Assembly: GCA_902826255.1 (NCBI GenBank)
Contig: CADEEC010000017.1
Coordinates: 1 to 35,679, forward strand
Length of the DNA: 35,679 bases
Direction of reading: 5' to 3'
From: an uncultured Hyphomicrobiales bacterium
GTDB lineage: Bacteria; Pseudomonadota; Alphaproteobacteria; Rhizobiales; Hyphomicrobiaceae
Made by a program: the position numbers and the translations under genes. Positions 1 through 7,336 of this stretch are shown here, piece by piece. The number at the start of each line of letters is the position of its first letter. Position 1 is the stretch's first letter. Under the pieces are notes generated by a model, which made no database searches, had not been told where the DNA came from, and saw only the letters and a program-made list of their open reading frames with translations.

Positions 1-1100
1 AGCGCATCCTGCTCATCATCCCGACGCTGTTCGGCATCATGCTGATCAGCTTCGCCATCATCCAGTTCGCGCCCGGCGGTCCTGTCGAGCGTGTCATCGC
101 GCAATTGACCGGGACCGACACTGGCGCCACCAGCCGCATCGGCGGCGGCGGCAGTGACGGCCTGACCAGCGGCGGGCGCTCCATGTCGGGCCAGAGCGGA
201 TCGGATGCCGCGGCCTCGCGCTATCGCGGCGCCCAGGGTCTCGACCCCGAGTTCATCAAGCAGCTCGAAAAGCAGTTCGGCTTCGACAAGCCGGCGCACG
301 AGCGGTTCCTGCTGATGATGAAAAACTACCTCGTGTTCGACTTCGGCAAGAGCTACTTCCGCGACGTCAGCGTCATCCAGCTCATCAAGGAAAAGCTTCC
401 CGTTTCGATCTCGCTCGGCGTGTGGATGATGCTCATCACCTACCTGATCGCCGTCCCCCTCTGCATTCGCAAGGCCGTGCGCGACGGCGAGCAATTCGAC
501 ACCTGGACGTCGGGCGTGCTCGTCATCGGCTACGCCATCCCGGGCTTCCTGTTCGCCGTGCTTCTGCTTGTGCTGTTCGCCGGCGGGTCGTTCTTCCAGT
601 GGTTCCCCTCGCGCGGCCTCACCTCGGAGAACTGGAACCAGCTTTCGCTACTCGGCAAGGTCACCGACTACTTCTGGCATCTCACGCTGCCGCTGCTGGC
701 GCTGGCGCTGAGTGCCTTCACGACGACCGCCTTCCTCACCAAGAACTCGTTCCTGGACGAGATCCGCAAGCAATATGTCATGACGGCCCGCGCCAAGGGG
801 CTCACCGAGCGTCATGTACTTTACGGCCACGTCTTCCGCAACGCCATGCTGCTCATCATCGCCGGCTTCCCCGGCGCTTTCATCAGTGCCTTCTTCTCCG
901 GCGCGCTGCTGATCGAAACCATCTTCTCGCTCGACGGCCTCGGACTGCTGAGCTTCGAGTCGATCATCAACCGCGACTACCCGGTCGTGTTCGCCACGCT
1001 CTACATCTTCGCGCTGATGGGACTGCTGGTGAACCTGCTGTCCGACTTCATCTATACGCTGGTCGATCCCCGCATCGATTTCGAGACGCGGGAGGTGTAA
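1..1100 (+). CDS. yejB: Yej-type oligopeptide/microcin C ABC transporter permease YejB (5' end cut by window)
   Basis: Inner-membrane permease of the YejABEF peptide importer. The reading frame is open from position 3, so the gene starts upstream. Compared with E. coli YejB as I remember it, about nine residues are missing before RILLIIPTLFG. Family landmarks are visible: APGGP soon after the first membrane helix, a Gly/Ser-rich periplasmic stretch (coded at about 120-230), GLDPEFI, FGFDKPAHERF, the EAA-type loop TARAKGLTERHVLYGHVFRN, and the C-terminal signature TLVDPRIDFE. The stop TAA at 1098-1100 is followed five bases later by the GTG of yejE, so the genes are co-transcribed. Assignment to the Yej branch rather than generic DppB is firm because of the end motif and the Gly-rich loop. 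Confidence 0.93.
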   Translation, partial: RILLIIPTLFGIMLISFAIIQFAPGGPVERVIAQLTGTDTGATSRIGGGGSDGLTSGGRSMSGQSGSDAAASRYRGAQGLDPEFIKQLEKQFGFDKPAHERFLLMMKNYLVFDFGKSYFRDVSVIQLIKEKLPVSISLGVWMMLITYLIAVPLCIRKAVRDGEQFDTWTSGVLVIGYAIPGFLFAVLLLVLFAGGSFFQWFPSRGLTSENWNQLSLLGKVTDYFWHLTLPLLALALSAFTTTAFLTKNSFLDEIRKQYVMTARAKGLTERHVLYGHVFRNAMLLIIAGFPGAFISAFFSGALLIETIFSLDGLGLLSFESIINRDYPVVFATLYIFALMGLLVNLLSDFIYTLVDPRIDFETREV

Positions 1101-1105
1101 CGGCC

Positions 1106-2302
1106 GTGGACGCCAGAACCGACGACAGCATCGCCGTTCCCGCCACGTCCGCCCGCCGCAGCGTCGGCGACGCGTTCCGCTCACGCGCGCACCTGTCGCC
1201 CATCAACCGGCGCCGCTGGGAGAACTTCAAGGCCAACCGCCGCGGCTACTGGAGCCTCTGGGTCTTCCTGGTCCTGTTCGTGCTCAGCCTGTTCGCCGAG
1301 GTCATCGCCAACGACAAGCCCATCATCGCCCGCTACAAGGGCGAATTCCTGTTCCCGGTTCTGGTCGATTATCCCGAATCCAAGTTCGGCGGCTTTCTCG
1401 CCGTCACCGACTACAAGGATCCCGTGAACCTCGAGGAAATCAATCGCAACGGCTGGATGCTCTGGCCGCCGATCCGCTATTCCTACAATTCCATCAACAA
1501 GGATTATCCGCTTCTGAAGAACGCGGACGGCAATTGCCTAGGCTTTCCCGCGCCGCCGCCGTGGGCCACAGCCAAGGGGCTGTGCGAGGCTCCCGCCGAC
1601 CAGCTCACCCGCTATCAGGCCGTCGGCAACCGCAACTGGCTTGGCACCGACGACCAGGGTCGCGATGTCGTCGCCCGCATCATCTACGGCTTTCGCATCT
1701 CCATCCTGTTCGGCTTGATCCTCACCGTCATCTCCGCTGCCATCGGCGTGACCGCCGGCGCCATGCAGGGCTACTTCGGCGGCCGTGTCGATCTCGTCTT
1801 CCAGCGTGTGCTGGAGATCTGGTCATCGATCCCGTCGCTCTACGTTCTCATCATCATCTCCTCGGTGCTGGTGCCGGGCTTCTGGACGCTGCTCGGCGTG
1901 CTGCTGCTGTTCCACTGGGTGGCCCTGGTCGGTGTCGTGCGCGCTGAATTCCTGCGCGGACGCAACTTCGAATACATCACGGCAGCGCGCGCGCTCGGGC
2001 TCTCGAACGCCAAGATCATGTTCAAGCATCTGCTGCCCAACGCCATGGTGGCGACGCTGACGTTCCTGCCCTTCAAGCTGTCGGGCTCCATCACCGCGCT
2101 GACCGCCCTCGACTTCCTAGGCCTTGGCCTGCCGCCCGGCTCGCCCTCGCTCGGCGAACTCCTCGCGCAAGGCAAGGCCAACCTGCAGGCACCCTGGCTC
2201 GGCCTCTGCGGCTTCTTCGCCATCGCCATCACGCTGTCGCTGCTGATTTTTGTCGGCGAGGCCGTGCGCGATGCCCTCGACCCGCGAAAGACCTTCCGAT
2301 GA
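1106..2302 (+). CDS. yejE: Yej-type oligopeptide ABC transporter permease YejE
   Basis: Second permease of the Yej importer, 398 aa. The start is GTG 1106 with GGAGG at 1091-1095. The frame is open upstream, but that region overlaps yejB and reads as a shadow. Features in order: a basic N-terminus with RRRWENFKANRRGYWSLW leading into membrane helix 1; a large periplasmic insert (about residues 70-180, typical of YejE); NWLGTDDQGRDVVARIIYGFRIS; five further helices; an EAA loop around RALGLSNAKIMFKHLLPNA; and the C-terminal EAVRDALDPRKTF. It ends in an ATGA overlap with the ATPase gene, so the two are translationally coupled. Confidence 0.92.
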   Translation: MDARTDDSIAVPATSARRSVGDAFRSRAHLSPINRRRWENFKANRRGYWSLWVFLVLFVLSLFAEVIANDKPIIARYKGEFLFPVLVDYPESKFGGFLAVTDYKDPVNLEEINRNGWMLWPPIRYSYNSINKDYPLLKNADGNCLGFPAPPPWATAKGLCEAPADQLTRYQAVGNRNWLGTDDQGRDVVARIIYGFRISILFGLILTVISAAIGVTAGAMQGYFGGRVDLVFQRVLEIWSSIPSLYVLIIISSVLVPGFWTLLGVLLLFHWVALVGVVRAEFLRGRNFEYITAARALGLSNAKIMFKHLLPNAMVATLTFLPFKLSGSITALTALDFLGLGLPPGSPSLGELLAQGKANLQAPWLGLCGFFAIAITLSLLIFVGEAVRDALDPRKTFR

Positions 2303-3279
2303 GCGTGCGCGCGCCTCGCCTGTCCGACACGCTTGTCAATGTCCGCAATCTGGCCGTCGAGTTCCGCTCGGGCTCGAGTGCAAACCGAGCCGTCAAAGGC
2401 GTCTCCTTCAGCATCAACCGCGGCGAGACCGTCGCCCTCGTCGGCGAATCCGGCTCCGGCAAGTCGACGGTGGCCCGTATGGTGGTTGGCTTGCTGCAAC
2501 CCAGCGCCGGCAGCGTCACCATCGATAACGTCGACATGTGGTCGCCCATCCGCGAGCGCGAACGCCAGAAGCTGCGCCGCCGCCTGCAGATGATCTTCCA
2601 GGACCCGTTCGCCAGCCTCAACCCGCGCTGGCGCGTCAACCGTATCGTCGCCGACCCGATCCGCGCGTTTGGCCTCGCAAAGGACGAGGCCGAGATCAAT
2701 CATCGCGTCGGCGAACTGCTGCGCCTTGTCGGCCTCGACCCGAGCGATGGCGCGAAGTACCCGCACGAGTTCTCCGGCGGCCAGCGCCAGCGCATCTGCA
2801 TCGCCCGCGCTCTGTCGTCCAATCCGGAGTTCATCGTCTGCGACGAGCCCACCAGCGCGCTCGATGTCTCTGTGCAAGCACAGATCCTGAATCTGATGCG
2901 CGACCTTCAGGACCGGTTCCAGCTCTCCTATCTGTTCATCAGCCACAACCTGGCCGTCGTACGCCACATGGCGGCGCGTATCGGTGTCATGTATCTCGGC
3001 CGCATCGTCGAGCTTGCGCCCGCCGACGAGTTGTTCGAGAGCCCACAGCACCCCTACACGCGCCTGCTGATCGATGCCTTGCCAGATCTCGCCATGACCG
3101 GCCGCGCACGCAAGCCGATTCAGGGCGAGATTCCCAATCCGATCACGCCGCCGAGCGGCTGCGCCTTCCACCCGCGTTGCCCGCACGCATTTGAACCGTG
3201 CCGCACGCAGATTCCGGCTCTGATTGCACAAAGGTCCCGGCTGGTGGCGTGTCACGCCGTCGAGGCAGGGCGTATCTGA
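2299..3279 (+). CDS. Oligopeptide ABC transporter ATP-binding protein, single-domain (OppF/YejF C-half type)
   Basis: Cytoplasmic ATPase of the Yej/Opp/Dpp class, 326 aa, starting in the ATGA overlap with yejE. Walker A GESGSGKST is at 49-57, Q-loop Q101, signature FSGGQRQR at 158-165, Walker B with CDEP at 181-184 and H-loop H216. The oligopeptide-transporter C-terminal domain follows, with a Cys-containing HPRCP motif around 291-295. Canonical YejF is a tandem protein with two ATPase domains, roughly 530 aa. This gene encodes only one, matching the second half. The other ATPase subunit may be a separate gene upstream of the window, or this protein may act as a homodimer. It is not a broken gene, since start, frame and C-terminal domain are intact. 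Confidence 0.88.
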   Translation: MSVRAPRLSDTLVNVRNLAVEFRSGSSANRAVKGVSFSINRGETVALVGESGSGKSTVARMVVGLLQPSAGSVTIDNVDMWSPIRERERQKLRRRLQMIFQDPFASLNPRWRVNRIVADPIRAFGLAKDEAEINHRVGELLRLVGLDPSDGAKYPHEFSGGQRQRICIARALSSNPEFIVCDEPTSALDVSVQAQILNLMRDLQDRFQLSYLFISHNLAVVRHMAARIGVMYLGRIVELAPADELFESPQHPYTRLLIDALPDLAMTGRARKPIQGEIPNPITPPSGCAFHPRCPHAFEPCRTQIPALIAQRSRLVACHAVEAGRI

Positions 3280-3298
3280 CAAACCGAGGAGACAAGAG

Positions 3299-3640
3299 AT
3301 GATCCAACGCCTGGCCGGGAAGGTGCCGTCGCGCAGCCGCGCGGTCATACACGACGGCCTTATCTACACCGTGGCGACGTCGGCGCAGAAATCACCATCT
3401 CTCTACGAGCAGACGCGTCAGGCCCTCGCCGCCATCGACAAGACACTCGCGGAAGCGGGCTCCAGCAAATCGCGCGTCCTGCGCGCAACCGTCTACATCA
3501 CCGATATGAGCAAGAAATCGGAGATGAACCGCGCCTGGGACGAGTGGGTCGATATGGCCAACCCGCCGCAGCGCGCCTGCATCGGCGTCGCGCTGGAAGG
3601 TGACGACCTCGTCGAGATTCTGGTGATCGCCGCGCAGTAG
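3299..3640 (+). CDS. RidA family (YjgF/YER057c/UK114) protein
   Basis: Small cytosolic protein of 113 aa. RidA proteins hydrolyse reactive enamine/imine intermediates; other family members have different roles. The start ATG 3299 has GAGGAG about eight bases upstream. Arg92, in PPQRACIG, sits where the substrate-carboxylate-binding arginine of RidA lies, and Glu106 of DLVEI matches the usual C-terminal VEIE motif. It begins about 20 bases after the ATPase gene on the same strand, so it probably belongs to the end of the peptide transporter operon and may deal with products of imported peptides (inference). It differs clearly from the second RidA protein at 11345. Confidence 0.85.
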   Translation: MIQRLAGKVPSRSRAVIHDGLIYTVATSAQKSPSLYEQTRQALAAIDKTLAEAGSSKSRVLRATVYITDMSKKSEMNRAWDEWVDMANPPQRACIGVALEGDDLVEILVIAAQ

Positions 3641-3895
3641 CTAGGCGGCCTTGCCGCATCCCGCGTGGGCCTTGAGGACCCGCTTTGTCGACGCCGGGAA
3701 CTTCGCCAGCTTATCGGCCGGCCTCACCGGGCGGCGCACAAGCTCGCCGCCGCAGTTCGGACAACGGCCGCCCGGCAGCCGATTGGCGGCGCAGTCCGTG
3801 CAGAACGTGCATTCGAACGTGCACATGACGGCATCGGCCGCGTCGGGCGGCAGATCCTTGTCGCAGCATTCGCAGTTGGGCCTAAGCTCGAGCAT
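3641..3895 (-). CDS. DUF1272 family small zinc-binding protein
   Basis: An 84-aa protein of the DUF1272 family, function unknown. It begins MLELRPNCECCDKDLPP and holds three Cys pairs: C8-x-C10-C11, C25/C29-x2-C32-x2-C35 and C45-x2-C48. This pattern fits one or two zinc knuckles. The start ATG (CAT at 3893-3895) has a strong GGAGGAGG upstream on the minus strand. The gene is tail-to-tail with the RidA gene (stops directly adjacent) and head-to-head with the SnoaL-like gene 78 bp away. The short length is normal for the family. Confidence 0.82.
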   Translation of the reverse strand: MLELRPNCECCDKDLPPDAADAVMCTFECTFCTDCAANRLPGGRCPNCGGELVRRPVRPADKLAKFPASTKRVLKAHAGCGKAA

Positions 3896-3973
3896 CGTCG
3901 TTCCTCCTCCGGATAACGCAGCATGGCAGATTGCGACCACGGCGGCTATTCTCGGTCTACACGGAGGAGCCTC

Positions 3974-4435
3974 ATGGACTTTGCTGAGCTTGTGAACCGC
4001 TTTGCCGCGGCCGCCGCATCCGGAAACGGCGATGCGCTGGCCGATCTCTTCACGCCGAACGGCGTCTACGATGACTACTTCTTCGGTCCTAGCCAGGGAC
4101 GCGAGGCGATCAAAGCCATGCTCGTCCACTTTGCCGAAGGCGGCCGCAACTTCCGCTGGGAGTTCTTCGATCCCGTCAGGTCGGGCGACACCGGCTACGC
4201 CAGCTACCGCTTCAGTTTCGACTCCCGGCGCCCGGAAGCAAACGGCGCCCGCGTCGTGTTCGACGGCATCGGCCGCTTCGACATGGAGGGCGAGAAGATC
4301 CGCGCCTACTCGGAGGTGTTCGACCGCGGCATGGCCCTCGCACAACAGGAGTTTGAGCCCGAGCGGTTACGCAGAATTGGCCAGAAGTATGCCGCCGCGC
4401 TCAAAGGCCGCCCGGAGTGGCGCAAACACCTCTAG
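3974..4435 (+). CDS. SnoaL-like / NTF2-fold protein
   Basis: A 153-aa protein with the pattern of the SnoaL-like (NTF2-fold) superfamily: an N-terminal helix (MDFAELVNRFAAAAASG), then GDALADLFTPNGVYDDYFFGPSQGREAI, where a strand and loop form the pocket, a helix, and a sheet ending IRAYSEVFDRGMAL. Members are isomerases, cyclases, dehydratases or simple ligand binders, so the reaction cannot be assigned. The start ATG 3974 follows GGAGGAG at 3963-3969. It is divergent from the DUF1272 gene and has no obvious functional partner nearby. Confidence 0.75.
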   Translation: MDFAELVNRFAAAAASGNGDALADLFTPNGVYDDYFFGPSQGREAIKAMLVHFAEGGRNFRWEFFDPVRSGDTGYASYRFSFDSRRPEANGARVVFDGIGRFDMEGEKIRAYSEVFDRGMALAQQEFEPERLRRIGQKYAAALKGRPEWRKHL

Positions 4436-4436
4436 T

Positions 4437-4466
4437 CTGTCCACAGCCTGGGGATAACGGGGACAG
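4437..4466. repeat. Short inverted repeat CTGTCC-N18-GGACAG after the SnoaL-like gene
   Basis: A perfect six-base inverted repeat lies directly after the stop of the SnoaL-like gene. The loop is 18 bases and no T-run follows. It may be a weak terminator or a chance repeat. The rest of the 109-bp gap to the TPR gene holds nothing recognisable except the GGGGG ribosome-binding run near 4535. Confidence 0.3.
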
Positions 4467-4544
4467 CTAACCACCCGGGGCCAATACCGGCGCGAATCTC
4501 ACTACCACCGGCAGCACTGCGTCCGTGGTCAAAAGGGGGTTCGG

Positions 4545-5336
4545 ATGCCGCAACACACGTCGAGGGGTCACTTCCTCACGCCGGCCGCCGCGCTGCTGGT
4601 GGGAGCCTCGCTCCTGCTCAGCGCCTGCGGTGGCCCAGCCTTGGAAACAGGCGCGCTCGCACCGCAGCAGGCCGAGCAGCCCAAGTCCAAGGGCGACAGC
4701 GAGCTCGCACGCCTTGCCGCAGCCTCGAAGGCCAACCCCAACGATACCGCGGCCGCCCTGGCTTACGCCAAGGCCTTGCGCGCCAAGGGAGCGAAGGCCC
4801 AGGCCCTTGCGGCTCTTGAAGCGCCCGCCCAGGCAAAGCCCGGCGACCGCCGCCTCACCCTGGAGCGCGGCTTGCTTACGCTCGAGCTCGGCGATGCCGC
4901 CAAAGCGGAGACGCTCCTGCGGTCTGCGCTCGATCCAAAGACGCCGGACTGGCGCGTGCACTCTGCTCTGGGCACCGCACTCGCAAGCCGCGGCAAGCAT
5001 GCCGACGCCAGGGAGCAGTTCGGCAAGGCGTTGACGCTGGCACCCAACCATCCCAGCATCCTCAACAATCTCGCCCTGTCCCACGCGCTCGACGGGCGAG
5101 CTGGCGATGCGGAGAAGGTCCTGCGCAAGGCGCTGCCCGTGGCGAAGGCCACACCCAACGCCGACAAGGTGCAGCAGAACCTCGCGTTGGCGTTGGCGCT
5201 GGGCGGCAAGTACCGCGAAGCGCGTACGGCGGCGGAGGGTGCGCTGCCCGCTGCCAAAGCTGGAGAGAACATCACTTACGTCCAGCAGCTGGCCGAAGCA
5301 CGCACGTCCGCGCCGAAGGACAGCAAGGCCGACTAG
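4545..5336 (+). CDS. TPR-repeat lipoprotein (TadD-like)
   Basis: A 263-aa secreted lipoprotein. The N-terminus carries a hydrophobic signal (about residues 11-27) with lipobox LLSAC, lipidation expected on C28. The rest is helical and Ala/Leu-rich with tetratricopeptide-like repeats (about residues 50-245): NPNDTAAALAYAKAL, KPGDRRLTLERGLLTLELG, VHSALGTALASRGKHADAREQF, PNHPSILNNLALSHAL. The best family match is the TadD-type pilus assembly lipoprotein. No other tad/flp genes are nearby, so a general scaffold role in the envelope is equally possible. It converges with the glycosyltransferase-like gene (7 bp between stop codons). Confidence 0.75.
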   Translation: MPQHTSRGHFLTPAAALLVGASLLLSACGGPALETGALAPQQAEQPKSKGDSELARLAAASKANPNDTAAALAYAKALRAKGAKAQALAALEAPAQAKPGDRRLTLERGLLTLELGDAAKAETLLRSALDPKTPDWRVHSALGTALASRGKHADAREQFGKALTLAPNHPSILNNLALSHALDGRAGDAEKVLRKALPVAKATPNADKVQQNLALALALGGKYREARTAAEGALPAAKAGENITYVQQLAEARTSAPKDSKAD

Positions 5337-5343
5337 GACGACG

Positions 5344-6399
5344 CTAGCTCAGCGCCGTCACCAGTTCCTGCACGCGGCGGTCATAGGAGTGCTCGGTCAT
5401 CAGATGGCTGCGCACATCCTCAACGAGCTCCTGGTAGTACTTGGGGCGCTGCAGCGCATCGAGAATTCTTTCCGCTACGCGACCCGTCAGGGTCAGTTCA
5501 CGACCGGCAGGACCGTACACCTCCTCGGCAAAGTCCGGGTCCAGCATCAGTAGGGGTATGGTATCCGCACAGAACTCCTCGAAGTACCGCTGCGTTAGGT
5601 ACTTGACGTGCCGCAGGTACGGCCGCGGCGCGAAGATGTTGATCTTCGCAGAGCTCATCTTCTCGATGACCTGCGTGTAGGGCACCGGCGGCTCGATCTG
5701 GATGCGGAGGCGATTGAGCTCATCGGTATCGACCTGCAAGGCCAGTCCGAGCCCCATCTCCTCTGCCCAGTGCGGAACCCCATCCCACCACAACCCGACG
5801 AAGCCGATCTTGCCGACCTGATCGCGGATGCGCCCGAATGCCGGAAGTAGGTCCTGCTCGACTTCCTTCCACCGCCACCAGTTATGGCCGACATAAAGGA
5901 TATCGTAGTCTTTGGCCGGCGCCTGGCACGGCCGCACCACATGCGCTGGATCGAACCCGAAGAATGCCAGCCGTGTCACACGTGGATCGTCGACCGGCAC
6001 CATGGTCGACTGCAGGATGCGATCCGACAGCGAGTCGAAGTAGTTGATCCACTCCAACCGTTCGGCTTCATTCCGATAGTTGCGGTCATAGTCCTGCACC
6101 ACCTTCATCGGGCCGTACTTCGCATCTGCGTCGAGGATGTAGCGATGCTCGCGTGGAACAGCGCTCAGCAGGGTGACTTCCTGCAAACGGTTGGTGCGAT
6201 AAAGCTTCGACTCGAAAACGTAGACGATGCGTCCAAAATTGCGCGGGTCCTTCGAAAGGCGAACCCCCGGCATGTCCGGCTGGGGATCACCGAAAAGCGC
6301 CATCCTGTGGCCCATGGCATCGCCGACACGCATGTAGTTGGCCAGCGCGTGCGTGCAGCCGGCGTTTCCGCGTGGCTCCATCACGAACAAGATGTTCAT
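5344..6399 (-). CDS. Glycosyltransferase-like family protein (CgeB/GT-B C-terminal type)
   Basis: A 351-aa soluble protein. It begins MNILFVMEPRGNAGC, a Rossmann-like first strand. The second half has the pattern of a GT-B C-terminal domain: KDYDILYVGHNWWRWKE near 163-179, then VIEKMSSAKINIFAPRP, then RYFEEFCADTIPLL and DFAEEVYG near 270-295. That layout resembles CgeB-like glycosyltransferases, in which the last Glu-rich segment contacts the nucleotide sugar. The acceptor is unknown. No other cell-surface polysaccharide genes are adjacent. The ribosome-binding site before ATG 6399 is weak. Confidence 0.65.
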   Translation of the reverse strand: MNILFVMEPRGNAGCTHALANYMRVGDAMGHRMALFGDPQPDMPGVRLSKDPRNFGRIVYVFESKLYRTNRLQEVTLLSAVPREHRYILDADAKYGPMKVVQDYDRNYRNEAERLEWINYFDSLSDRILQSTMVPVDDPRVTRLAFFGFDPAHVVRPCQAPAKDYDILYVGHNWWRWKEVEQDLLPAFGRIRDQVGKIGFVGLWWDGVPHWAEEMGLGLALQVDTDELNRLRIQIEPPVPYTQVIEKMSSAKINIFAPRPYLRHVKYLTQRYFEEFCADTIPLLMLDPDFAEEVYGPAGRELTLTGRVAERILDALQRPKYYQELVEDVRSHLMTEHSYDRRVQELVTALS

Positions 6400-6661
6400 G
6401 GCATCACCGCGATCGAGGTGCGGTCAATGATAGCCCGGCCGTTCAAGGCCGTGCAAAAGGGCCCACAACCTGTGTCCAACGACACGCCGAAGCACCTCTC
6501 AGGCTAACTGCGCCGTCGCTCTTAGTCAGGGGCGCTTACAACAGCCTTACGGTTCATCAAGAGGCGAGGAATTGCGGGCTTTTGCGCAACGGACCATTCA
6601 CCCTGCTGCATCGCCGTGCGAGACTTGCTACACGCAATCCGATGGCCTCCCGGAGGCGCGC

Positions 6662-7336
6662 ATGAGACTGCTCGTCATTGAAGACAACGAGGAGCTGGCC
6701 CAGATTCTTGGCAAGGGTCTGCGCAAGGCCGGTTTCGACGTCGATCTTCTCGCAACCGCAGCAGAAGCACAGGCGGCGCTCTCGACGACGAGCTACGCCA
6801 CGGTTGTGCTCGATCTCGGCCTGCCGGACGGAGACGGCCTCGACCTTCTGCGCGAGCTGCGCCAACGCAGCGACCCGGTGCCCGTACTGGTCCTTACGGC
6901 CCGCGGCGGCGTAGCCGATCGTGTGAGCGGACTGCGCAGTGGCGCTGACGACTATGTCGTCAAACCGTTCGCCTTCGACGAGCTCGTCGCGCGCATCGAG
7001 GCACTTCTGCGCCGACCGGGGCAACTCCTCGGCCGCTCGCTCGAACTCGCGAACGTCATGCTCGACACCCAGAGCCGCGAGACCTTCGTTGACGCCAAGG
7101 TGCAGGCGCTTCCACCGCGCGAAACGGCGGTGCTCGAATTGCTGATGCGTCGCAAGGGCTACGTGGTGCCAAAGAAGCTGTTCGAGGACCAGATCTTCGG
7201 GATTGCAGGCGAACTCGCATCGAATGCGGTCGAAGTCTACGTGCACCGGTTGCGCAAACACCTGGCCGACAAGGGCGCGCGGGTGAAGATCGAGACTGTC
7301 CGCGGTGTGGGCTATGCGATTCTGGAGGCCAGGTAG
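6662..7336 (+). CDS. OmpR/PhoB-family two-component response regulator
   Basis: A 224-aa DNA-binding response regulator. The receiver domain (1-115) has acidic residues E7 and D8, phosphoacceptor D51 in VVLDLGLPDGDGL, T79 and K101 in KPF. A winged-helix OmpR-type domain (about 125-222) ends VEVYVHRLRKHL...VRGVGYAI. The start ATG 6662 is chosen over upstream in-frame codons because of GGAGG at 6651-6655 and because the receiver fold begins exactly there. The kinase gene starts on the next base after the stop. The 262-bp upstream region contains the palindrome TTGCGCAA at 6582-6589 and no gene. Target genes are not evident. Confidence 0.93.
   Translation: MRLLVIEDNEELAQILGKGLRKAGFDVDLLATAAEAQAALSTTSYATVVLDLGLPDGDGLDLLRELRQRSDPVPVLVLTARGGVADRVSGLRSGADDYVVKPFAFDELVARIEALLRRPGQLLGRSLELANVMLDTQSRETFVDAKVQALPPRETAVLELLMRRKGYVVPKKLFEDQIFGIAGELASNAVEVYVHRLRKHLADKGARVKIETVRGVGYAILEAR

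Noticed and set aside
1840..3348. A 502-codon minus-strand open frame opposite yejE and the ATPase gene
   Set aside because: Composition-driven shadow; the plus-strand genes have clear family motifs.
4437..4460. Resemblance of TGTCCACAG/GGGATAAC to DnaA boxes or an origin
   Set aside because: There is no TTATCCACA consensus, no cluster of boxes, no AT-rich unwinding region and no dnaA, dnaN or parAB nearby.
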